Below are positions 15,451-22,454 of a DNA stretch of 34,151 nt, in pieces. The notes beneath the pieces are model-generated. The model ran no database searches, was not told the origin of the DNA, and saw only the letters and a program-made list of their open reading frames with translations. Origin of the DNA: Streptomyces cinnamoneus (lineage in GTDB: Bacteria; Actinomycetota; Actinomycetes; Streptomycetales; Streptomycetaceae); contig NZ_BMVB01000038.1 of NCBI RefSeq assembly GCF_014650495.1, positions 1 through 34,151 of the forward strand, given 5' to 3'. How positions within the stretch are numbered: position 1 is the first letter of the stretch; every line of letters begins with the position of its first letter. Both the position numbers and the translations under genes were made by a program.

Positions 15451-16416
15451 GTGAGCACAACCACCGCCACCACCGCCGACGCCTTGGGCACGCCCGCCCC
15501 GGTCCTGTCCTTAAGCCCCGTCGTCCTCTCCGTTCCCGGACGTCCCGTGGACCTCCAAGTGCGCGTCTCCGCACCCGAGACCGGAACCAGCCTCCCCGTC
15601 ATCCTCCTCTCCCACGGCCACGGCCCCTCGAACAACCTCTCCTCCCTCAACGGCTACGCGCCGCTCGCCAACTTCTGGGCAGCACGCGGATTCGTCGTCG
15701 TCCAGCCCACCCACCTCACCTCCAGGACGCTGAGCCACCTGGTCGCCGGCGCACCCGGCGCACCCGACTTCTGGCGCTCCCGCGCCGAGGACATGACCCA
15801 CATCCTCGACCGGCTCGACGTGATCGAGAACGCCGTGCCGCAGCTCGCCGGACGGATCGACCACACCAGGGTCGCCCTCGTCGGACACTCGCTCGGCGGC
15901 TTCACCGCCGCCCTCCTGCTGGGTGCCGGGCTCACCGACCCTGACACCGGGGACCTGGTGCACCTCGTCGAGCCCCGGATCAAGGCGGGCGTACTGCTCG
16001 CCGCGCCCGGCAGGGGTGGCGACGTCCTCAACGGGCCCATGGCCGAGCAGTGGCCGATCATCGGGGCCGTCGACTTCTCCACCATGACCGCACCCGCGCT
16101 GGTCGTCGTCGGCGACAAGGACGACCCTCGGCACTTCACGGACATGGGGCCGGACTGGCACGCAGACCCCTACACCCTCGCCCCCGGCCCCAAGACCCTG
16201 CTCACCCTCTTCGACGCGGAGCACGGACTCGGCGGGATCGCCGGATACGACGCTGCCGAGACCACCGACGAGAACCCCGAGCGAGTCGCCGCCCTCGCCC
16301 GGCTCACCGCGGCCTACCTCCGCACCCAACTCCACCCCGGCGCCCCCACGTGGCGGACCACGTGCGAGGCGCTGACGACCGGCCCCGACCCGGTGGGACG
16401 AGTCGAATCCAAGTAA
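15451..16416 (+). CDS. Alpha/beta hydrolase (chlorophyllase/PAF-acetylhydrolase-like)
   Basis: 321-residue serine hydrolase without signal peptide. The likely triad is S147 in VGHSLGG, an Asp at 222-225 (GDKDDPRHF) and H258 (DAEHGLGG). ILLSHGHGPS at 51-60 supplies the oxyanion region. The overall pattern (early loop SNNLSSLNGYAPLANFWAAR, capping region, DAEHGLGG) fits the chlorophyllase/platelet-activating-factor-acetylhydrolase-like group, so the substrate is probably an ester. GTG 15451 follows GAAAGGGA. The gene is controlled by the divergent TetR repressor. The natural substrate and inducer cannot be told. Confidence 0.85.
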   Translation: MSTTTATTADALGTPAPVLSLSPVVLSVPGRPVDLQVRVSAPETGTSLPVILLSHGHGPSNNLSSLNGYAPLANFWAARGFVVVQPTHLTSRTLSHLVAGAPGAPDFWRSRAEDMTHILDRLDVIENAVPQLAGRIDHTRVALVGHSLGGFTAALLLGAGLTDPDTGDLVHLVEPRIKAGVLLAAPGRGGDVLNGPMAEQWPIIGAVDFSTMTAPALVVVGDKDDPRHFTDMGPDWHADPYTLAPGPKTLLTLFDAEHGLGGIAGYDAAETTDENPERVAALARLTAAYLRTQLHPGAPTWRTTCEALTTGPDPVGRVESK

Positions 16417-16625
16417 GCCTCCCCCTGAAACGCCAGGGCGGCGGACCACCTGGCTGACGCCCGAGCGGCTGCTGTGAGGTGTCGAGGGACTGGCGGGCCG
16501 CGTTGCCGAACACGGCCGCGCGGCCCACGAGGACCTGCAGTACCTCCACCTGCAGACGCAGAAGTGGCAGGCCGCGGTCATCGGGCGCGTCACGCGCTTC
16601 CTGGCCGGCTGGACGGGCAGCGCGG
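16417..16625. other. Debris region downstream of the hydrolase
   Basis: GCCAGG (16432-16437) and CCTGGC (16449-16454) could form a weak terminator for the hydrolase. After it a plus-strand frame with good codon bias reads GLAGRVAEHGRAAHEDLQYL, HLQTQKWQAAVIGRV and has no start, so it is probably a fragment of an unknown gene. Confidence 0.4.
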
Positions 16626-17046
16626 TCAGGGCCTGCCGCAGTTCCCTGACGGCGCGCGTCGTGCGTACCGGCGTAGGGCGGCGACAGTGCGGCGGAGTTC
16701 GCCGAGGGCTTGCCCGAAGTACAGGGCGGCGGCCAGGCCGAGCGCGGCGAGCCCGGTGGTGGCTGCTTCGTCGGGTTCGCCGGCGGCGGCGAGGGCTCCG
16801 GCGAGGTGGGCGATGAAGAAGGCCCGGTCCCGGGGCGCGAAGTTCCCGCGGGTCAGGTGCTGTCGGAGCAGGACGATGGCGCGTTCGGGTTGTCCGGCCT
16901 CGTGGTGGCAGACCGCGCTCTGCGCCATCAGCCGGGGGGTGGTGTACCCGGCGCAGAGCGGGCCGGTGCAGGTGACGGGCCCGGCGGGCGGGGCGGCGGC
17001 AAGAGCCTCGTGGGCTTCGTCGAAGGGTGCGAGCGGCTGACGTGTC
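16626..17046 (-). pseudogene. C-terminal remnant of a TPR/Xre-type regulator
   Basis: The minus strand reads PLAPFDEAHEALAAAPPAGP, then CTGPLCAGY, AQSAVCHHEAGQPERAIVLL, RDRAFFIAHLAGALAAAGEP and ALGELRRTVAALRRYA, which is the TPR-like C-terminal domain of large actinobacterial Xre regulators. The frame is closed upstream by a TGA, and the DNA-binding N-terminus and start are missing. An internal ATG at 16928 could give a 100-residue product, but that would be only a domain fragment. Confidence 0.55.
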
Positions 17047-17094
17047 CTTCACAGCGGCCGCGGGCTTGTGCCGGTGTCAACATAGGGTGCGTTC

Positions 17095-17970
17095 GTGTTC
17101 CTTTTCCGCACCCGCGCCGCTTGCGCTGCCATGGTCCTGTCCGCATTCTTTGTCACAGCCTGTTCTGCCACGGGAACGGACCAGGGCGACGACCCCCAGG
17201 AAACCACGCACCCCACTACCGAGGGCCCCGACGCCGAAGCCCCGGCGAACGTGCGTCGACCGAGCCCGGACGCCGTCTTCGACTACCAACTCGGCGGCGC
17301 GTACCCGCCTGCCGGCAAGGTGCGGGCTGTCGCCCGTGACCGTGAGGCCAAGCCTGCCGACGGGCTTTACAACATTTGCTACGTCAACGCCTTCCAGACG
17401 CAACCGGGCGAAGCCGTCGGCTGGTGGAAGAAGGAGCACCCGGACCTGCTCCTGAAGAACGACGATGGCCACCTGATCGTCGACAAGGACTGGGACGAAC
17501 CCCTCCTGGACATCTCGACCCCGGTCAAGCGCGAAGCCCTGATGAACATCATCGGCCCATGGATCGACGGCTGCGCCGCGGCGCATTACGACGCGGTCGA
17601 ACCCGACAACCTCGACTCCTACGAGCGCTCCGACGGCAAGCTCACCTCCCAGCACGCGGCCGCCTTCGCTCGTCTCCTGGCCACCCGCGCACACAAGCAG
17701 AACCTGGCCGTCGCCCAGAAGAACACCACTGACCTCCTTCCCCAGCACACGCGCATCGGGTTCGACTTCGCCGTCGTCGAAGAATGCGCACGCTACAAGG
17801 AATGTCCCGAATTCAGCCGCGCCTACGGTGCCAGGGTCTTCGACATCGAGTACGGGCGAAAGGACTTCACCGCTGCTTGCCGGGCATGGGGGAAGGACTT
17901 GTCCATCACCCTGCGCGACCGGGAAGTCAGCCCTGCCGGTAAGCACGGCTACGTATACGAGTCCTGCTGA
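17095..17970 (+). CDS. GH114-like endo-alpha-1,4-polygalactosaminidase lipoprotein
   Basis: 291 residues with a lipoprotein signal and lipobox VTAC (C23), followed by a Thr/Pro/Asp linker to about residue 55. The mature domain shows the glycoside hydrolase 114 TIM-barrel pattern: FDYQLGGAYPP, YNICYVNAFQTQP, WWKKEHPDLLL, LLDISTPVKREALM, DAVEPDNLDSY, LAVAQKNT and FDFAVVEECARYKEC. The E in EPDN is a likely catalytic acid. Such enzymes cut partly de-acetylated galactosamine polymers outside the cell, so a functional link with the deacetylase at 4674 is possible but distant. GTG 17095 follows an AGGG sequence. Confidence 0.85.
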   Translation: MFLFRTRAACAAMVLSAFFVTACSATGTDQGDDPQETTHPTTEGPDAEAPANVRRPSPDAVFDYQLGGAYPPAGKVRAVARDREAKPADGLYNICYVNAFQTQPGEAVGWWKKEHPDLLLKNDDGHLIVDKDWDEPLLDISTPVKREALMNIIGPWIDGCAAAHYDAVEPDNLDSYERSDGKLTSQHAAAFARLLATRAHKQNLAVAQKNTTDLLPQHTRIGFDFAVVEECARYKECPEFSRAYGARVFDIEYGRKDFTAACRAWGKDLSITLRDREVSPAGKHGYVYESC

Positions 17971-18357
17971 ACGCCTTCCGATGCGGCGCCGCGGGAGATG
18001 CTGCCCCCGGTCATGTACTGAGCCACCCGGTCCCCGAATAACCAGCCGGCCGAGCTGTTCGCGCTGCTGCTCGGCCGCCGCACGGCGCTGAGCCTCCCGC
18101 CTTCCAAGCGCCTCGCTTTCGACGACCGCCTGCGGCACCTACAGCGTCATCATGACCTACCACCAGGTCGGGCCGTACCGGGACGGCAATGACGGTCGTG
18201 TTCGGATCGCGCTCGCCTATCTCCAGGGCGCACCAGGACTTCGTGGGCCCGCGAAACCCCCAGTAGCCGCATCGCCGTAAGTCAGTCCAGTCCTTGTTTT
18301 TGCGGTCGATGATTTGATTACCCCAATATGCCCGGTCGCGGCTCGTCTCTCGGCGGA
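17971..18357. other. Intergenic stretch with short coding-like remnants
   Basis: Plus-strand fragments with good codon use (NNQPAELFALLLGRRTALSL and, one frame shift later, YSVIMTYHQVGPYRDGNDGR) suggest the debris of one or two genes. They are too short to identify. The last 100 bases before 18358 hold no open frame or clear terminator. Confidence 0.4.
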
Positions 18358-19341
18358 TCAGCCGCGCGGCAGCGTCTGGGTATGGACGCTGTTGACGATC
18401 TTCTGTGCCACCTCGGCCTGCCCGGCGTCGGCCTCAACACGCACCCGGATCTCGCGCGCGCGGAGGCCCGCCGGGGTGTGCGTCACGCGGATCGCGATCT
18501 CGTACCGGCCGCCCCCAGGATCCCGGACGGCGTATGACGGTTCGGGACCGGGACCGGGGCCGGGCGGCTGGGTGGCGGGGCGGTCGATGATGTCGACGAC
18601 CAGGGACTTGCCGCTGCACCGGAAGACGTTGTCTTTTCCCTTCTGTGGCCAGCACCCGTATGAGCCCGGTGGCATCCGCACGGGAATGCTCAGCTCGGGG
18701 TGCGCCTGGATCACGGAGTGCTCGCCGGCACCCCAGACCGCGCCGTACAGCGACTGCTCGGGACGCCGGTAGCCGTCGGTGCGCGTCCGCCGCGGCAGCT
18801 TGGCCGGAGGGATGCCGGCCAGTGCGGGCCCGGCGGCACCGATCCGGTTGTGGGGGACGTCGCCCGCGCGCAGCGCCCACCGGGCGAGGATTTGGGCCAC
18901 CGCGCTCACCCTGCCGGTCGTGGCGTATTCCTCGCTGTACGTCACCTGCACGATCATGTGCCCGGCCCACACGGCGACCGTGGCCTCCGGCGCGCCGTAC
19001 GGATCCGTGGACGGGGACACCCGCAGCAGGGCCTCGTCCCCGAGTCGCGGGAGGTCGGAGGTGGAGGTGGCCGGGATGTTCATGTAGCGCCGCATGCGCT
19101 TCCACTCGTCCTTGTCGGTCTGTCCGGGGGTTTCCCAGTCCCGTTCGAGCAACACCTCCCGCGCGGGACGGAAGGGCGACCTCTCCTCGTAGCGACAGAT
19201 CGACGGTCCTCTGTCGTCCTGCACCGGGTCCGTGACCACCTGCCGCACCTGCTTCACCGGGAGCAGTTCGCACGCGGTCGGTGCGGGTTTCGGGGTGAGG
19301 TCCAGGGAGACGATCGAGGACGCCATGAGGCTCATCGACAT
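18358..19341 (-). CDS. Putative exported protein with altered N-terminus
   Basis: 327 residues from ATG 19341 (a GTG at 19365 and another ATG at 19335 are alternatives). The N-terminus is a weak hydrophobic stretch lacking the basic residues of a signal peptide. The body matches a streptomycete exported two-part protein in layout: TACELLPVKQVRQVV, ICRYEERSPFRPAREVLLER, VAVWAGHMIVQVTYSEEY and a C-terminal half ending EVAQKIVNSVHTQTL. Function unknown. The 5' end overlaps the divergent DUF6192 gene, and the normal signal peptide seems replaced, so the gene was probably truncated by the arrival of the cassette. Confidence 0.6.
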   Translation of the reverse strand: MSMSLMASSIVSLDLTPKPAPTACELLPVKQVRQVVTDPVQDDRGPSICRYEERSPFRPAREVLLERDWETPGQTDKDEWKRMRRYMNIPATSTSDLPRLGDEALLRVSPSTDPYGAPEATVAVWAGHMIVQVTYSEEYATTGRVSAVAQILARWALRAGDVPHNRIGAAGPALAGIPPAKLPRRTRTDGYRRPEQSLYGAVWGAGEHSVIQAHPELSIPVRMPPGSYGCWPQKGKDNVFRCSGKSLVVDIIDRPATQPPGPGPGPEPSYAVRDPGGGRYEIAIRVTHTPAGLRAREIRVRVEADAGQAEVAQKIVNSVHTQTLPRG

Positions 19342-20221
19342 CAGGCAGCTGCTGACGGCGTACACGCCGATAAACGAGGGCGGGTGCGGCTCCTCGCGGG
19401 CGGGGCGGGCGGTCGTGCCGTCCTCGGTGACGCCGTTCGCTCCCGAGGACGGGCAGAGCGTGGAGGAGGCGCTGACGTTCTTCGCGGAAGACGTGGGGTT
19501 ATCGGCGTCGACGGTTCGTACGTACCGGTGGGTGGCGGCGAAGTGGCCGGCCGAGCGGCGGGTAGCGGGGGTGTCGTGGGAGGTCCACAGGATCCTAGCC
19601 TCGGCCGAGGACCCGTTCGAGGTGATCGCGCATCCGCCGCTCAATGAGCGTACGGGGCGGCGGTCGTGGGATGGGGAGGCCGCGAAGCGGGTGGTGGGCT
19701 GGAAGACGTCCACGCCGGTCACGGTGGAGGAGAAGGTCGACGCTGTTGCCGAGCTGGTGCGGGATGAGACGGTGGCCTGCCGGGTGGCGGTCGATCTCCT
19801 CAAGCGCCGGGAGGTGGCGTTCGTGGCCATGCGGGACTCCGACGCTCGTTACATGGTCAACGAGATCCAGTTCGAGCAGGCTGATGAGGACGACGGGCTC
19901 GACGAGGAGTTCCAGGACGTCCTGGCCCGCGAAGGCGACGACGGCGAGGACGAGCGTTTCGACGACCCAGCCACCGTCGTACGCCGCTGGCACCGGCAGA
20001 TGGAGTTCGCCGATTTGATGGCGGTCTGCCAGGGCTTCATCGCGGGAGCCACCCGCCTGGTGCCGAAACTGCGGGGGCACGAGTTCACCGACCGGCAGCA
20101 CGAGCAGGTCGGAACCGTCCTGGAGAAACTGCGCGCTACCGCCGACTGGATTGAAACGGCCGTGGCCACCGGCCGCACCGATCTGGACGAGGCCCTCGCC
20201 CAGCTGCTGCGGGGGCAGTAG
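19325..20221 (+). CDS. DUF6192-family protein (right cassette, N-terminally short)
   Basis: 298 residues from ATG 19325. From about residue 43 it aligns with the left DUF6192 protein: VEEALTFFAEDVGLSASTV (HTH), GVSWEVHRILAS, NERTGRRSWDGEA, EKVDAVAELVRDETVACRVA, an acidic linker DEEFQDVLAREG, and WIETAVATGRTDLDEALAQL. It has one helical repeat where the left copy has two. The first roughly 70 residues of the left protein have no counterpart, and the 5' end overlaps the divergent exported-protein gene, so this may be a truncated or variant form. It is followed two bases later by the RacP-like gene. Confidence 0.8.
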   Translation: MRLIDIRQLLTAYTPINEGGCGSSRAGRAVVPSSVTPFAPEDGQSVEEALTFFAEDVGLSASTVRTYRWVAAKWPAERRVAGVSWEVHRILASAEDPFEVIAHPPLNERTGRRSWDGEAAKRVVGWKTSTPVTVEEKVDAVAELVRDETVACRVAVDLLKRREVAFVAMRDSDARYMVNEIQFEQADEDDGLDEEFQDVLAREGDDGEDERFDDPATVVRRWHRQMEFADLMAVCQGFIAGATRLVPKLRGHEFTDRQHEQVGTVLEKLRATADWIETAVATGRTDLDEALAQLLRGQ

Positions 20222-20223
20222 CC

Positions 20224-20382
20224 ATGCGGGGCCTGCCCGCCCACGTTCATGGCGAAGCCGTACGCAAGGCGCTGGTCGAGGCGCGGCCGGCCGGAGCCAG
20301 CCTGGCCCAGCTGTGCCGCTCGACCCGCCGTACCCCCTCCCAGGTATGGACCGGTATCAAATTCCTGCGCAGGGTCCCGTGA
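20224..20382 (+). CDS. RacP-like protein, N-terminal winged-helix part (split gene)
   Basis: 52 residues from ATG 20224, two bases after the DUF6192 stop. It covers the winged-helix half of RacP (EAVRKALVEARPAGASLAQL, RRTPSQVWTGIKFLRRV). The TGA at 20380-20382 overlaps a GTG at 20379 that opens the frame encoding the C-terminal half. Either a one-base frameshift split the gene or two coupled proteins are made. The left cassette has the same protein uninterrupted. Confidence 0.65.
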   Translation: MRGLPAHVHGEAVRKALVEARPAGASLAQLCRSTRRTPSQVWTGIKFLRRVP

Positions 20383-20630
20383 AAGAGGGCCTGCCGCCGG
20401 TGACGCACTCGCGCTCGGAGGGATTCCAGCTGTCGGAGGACCCGGAGATCTGGGTCGCTTACGAGCGGGCGATCTTCATGACGGAACTGCACCGGATCGC
20501 CAACGTCATCACCGGGATCATCGCCCCGCACGCTCGGCGCCAGCCCTCGGACGAGTGGGTCCGCCTGGTCCTGGAACAGCTCGGCGGGGTCAAGGCCACC
20601 CTCGAAGTCCTCACCCGCATGGAACGATAG
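20379..20630 (+). CDS. RacP-like protein, C-terminal part (split gene)
   Basis: 83 residues in the frame that opens at GTG 20379, overlapping the stop of the N-terminal part as GTGA. The content matches the RacP C-terminal half: SEGFQLSEDPEIWVAYERAI, FMTELHRIANVITGIIAPHA and VLEQLGGVKATLEVLTRM. It ends with TAG 12 bases before the transposase start. If translation is coupled, the two halves could reassemble; if not, the gene is a frameshifted pseudogene. Confidence 0.65.
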   Translation: MKEGLPPVTHSRSEGFQLSEDPEIWVAYERAIFMTELHRIANVITGIIAPHARRQPSDEWVRLVLEQLGGVKATLEVLTRMER

Positions 20631-20642
20631 GACGCCGCTGAC

Positions 20643-21134
20643 GTGCGCAAACGCTGCTATCCCTCCGACATGAGCGACGCGGAGTGGTCGTTGATTGAAC
20701 CCCTGCCCCCGCCGCCGGCCAGCACCCTGCCCACCGGCGGTCATCCGGAGGTCTACGACCGGCGTGACGTCGTGGACGGGATCCGGTATGTCAACCGGAC
20801 GGGCTGCCAGTGGCGCGCGGTCCCATGCGACTTGCCTCCCTGGCGCACGTGCTACCGGTGGTTTCGCAAATGGCACGCCGCCGGGGTGCCCGCCCGGATC
20901 TGCGCCGAGCTCCACGAGCGCGTGAGGGTACGGGAGGGGAAGAACCCACGGTCGGTGACCGTGATCGTGGACTCCCAGACGGTCAAAGCGGACGCTACCG
21001 TCCCCCGGGCGACGTCCGGCTACGACGCGGGGAAGAAGGCGACGGGTCGCAAGCGGCACCTGGCCGTGGACACCCGCGGCCTGCCCGTGATGACGATGGC
21101 CACCCCGGCCAGCCTCCACGACGCGCACGCCGCC
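20643..21134 (+). pseudogene. IS5-type transposase gene, 5' part (right cassette), interrupted by Tn554-like element
   Basis: From GTG 20643 (MRKRCYPSDMSDAEW) the frame gives the first 164 residues of a transposase paralogous to the left cassette enzyme, including the first catalytic Asp (IVDSQTVKA). It reads to MATPASLHDAHAA at 21134 and is then broken by the Tn554-like element. The missing C-terminal part is found in frame at 26613-26948. The 12-base gap to the RacP-like stop shows the transposase belongs to the operon. Confidence 0.85.
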
Positions 21135-21260
21135 TTTACCGACTCTCCTGAGATTCCGCGTCTCGCTCGTTCGAGGGGTTTGTAGGTCTCGTCGCGTGCC
21201 CTTTTACCGATCCTGGCAGGCTTCTGCGCCGTAGGTTGTTTTGCGGAGTTTGGTGGGATT

Positions 21261-22454
21261 ATGCGAAGTCTGATGATCCTGGGGGATCTGCGGGTTCAGC
21301 CGATGAAGCGTGCTGGTGGCGGCTGGTCGTACACGATCGTCTGGCCTGACGGCTCGGTCGACGAAGAAGCCGACGGCTACCTGAGGACCCATGAGGGCAG
21401 CGGGACACAGAAGACGTACGCCTACCACCTGGTGGATCACCTGCGGTGGCGGGTGCGCGAAGGGCTGACGACCGCTTCGGTGAGCATGCTGGATCTGCAC
21501 CGGTACATGGGGGCGGTCGGTGCCCAGGTGCCGATGCCGTGGGGTGAGCCGTGGAGGACTGCGCCGAAGCGTCCGTACGGCACGTCCGCTTTGCAGACCG
21601 CGGCCGCCTGCCTGAAGGGCTTTTACCTGCATCAATGCACGGTCGGCGGGGTGAACGATGAGCTTCGGGCGGCCTTTGCCGTGGGGCGGCTGCCGATGCA
21701 GGCGGACCGGAACCGGGCCCTGCTGGGACACGTGAAGACCTCCATGCCGGCGAACCCACTCGCCCCGAAGAGACGGGGGCGTCGACGGCACCCGAAGATG
21801 CTGCCCGAGGGTGCCAAGCCCGGGCTGCTGGAGGTCGTGATGACGGCTCGGGACGCGATGGTCGTGCGGTGGCTGTCCGACACGAGCCTGCGGATCGGCG
21901 GGGTGTGTGGCCTGCATCTGGTCGATCTGCACTTACGGGAGAACGCCGCGTGCGGCGAGTGCCCCAGCCCGCACCTCCACGTGTGCCACCGCTGGGGCAA
22001 TGCCAACCGGGCGGCGGCGAAGATCAAGCCGGACTGGCGGATGGTCGACGGGACGGTCACCGGCGGAGAGATCTACCGGGCCAGTCCCGCCATGGTCAGC
22101 ACCTACTTCGCCTACATGACCACCGAGTACGCCCAGCACGCCGCCGGCCACGGCATGCTGGTGATCCAGTTGTCCGGGCCCAGCCGTGGTGAGCCCTGGA
22201 GTGCTGATGCCGCCCGGGGCATGCTGCGACGGGCCAGTCGGCGAGCCCAGTTGCCGGGCAGGATCACGCCCAAGGCATTCCGTCACCAGCTCACCAACGA
22301 CGTGCTGGACGCCTCCGACGGGGATCCGCTGGTGGCGAAGGCCGCGGGGAACTGGGCCTCGATGCAGATGGTCGACGAGGTCTACGGCCATCCCGACCTG
22401 CACTCCCCGCAATTCGCCGACGCCCTGACCAGCGTGTGGGGTGAGCGAGAGTGA
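21261..22454 (+). CDS. tnpA: Tn554-type tyrosine recombinase TnpA
   Basis: 397 residues. The N-terminus (LGDLRVQPMKRAGGGWSY, HEGSGTQKTYAYHLVDHLRW) is a SAM-like core-binding domain. The catalytic domain shows R211 (LRIGGVCGL), K338-x-x-R341-H342 (ITPKAFRHQLTND; Lys replaces the usual His), the GNW motif at W365 where His or Trp is expected, and the nucleophile Y375 (VDEVYGHPD). It would cut and join the element ends together with TnpB. Its stop overlaps the tnpB start as GTGA. The first 127 bases of the element precede the start and hold the binding repeats. A truncated homologue lies at 29636-29810. Confidence 0.85.
   Translation: MRSLMILGDLRVQPMKRAGGGWSYTIVWPDGSVDEEADGYLRTHEGSGTQKTYAYHLVDHLRWRVREGLTTASVSMLDLHRYMGAVGAQVPMPWGEPWRTAPKRPYGTSALQTAAACLKGFYLHQCTVGGVNDELRAAFAVGRLPMQADRNRALLGHVKTSMPANPLAPKRRGRRRHPKMLPEGAKPGLLEVVMTARDAMVVRWLSDTSLRIGGVCGLHLVDLHLRENAACGECPSPHLHVCHRWGNANRAAAKIKPDWRMVDGTVTGGEIYRASPAMVSTYFAYMTTEYAQHAAGHGMLVIQLSGPSRGEPWSADAARGMLRRASRRAQLPGRITPKAFRHQLTNDVLDASDGDPLVAKAAGNWASMQMVDEVYGHPDLHSPQFADALTSVWGERE

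Noticed and set aside
18150..18260. Fic-like remnant (HQVGPYRDGNDGR)
   Set aside because: Resembles the Fic motif only loosely; the His and DGN spacing is wrong and the fragment is too short.
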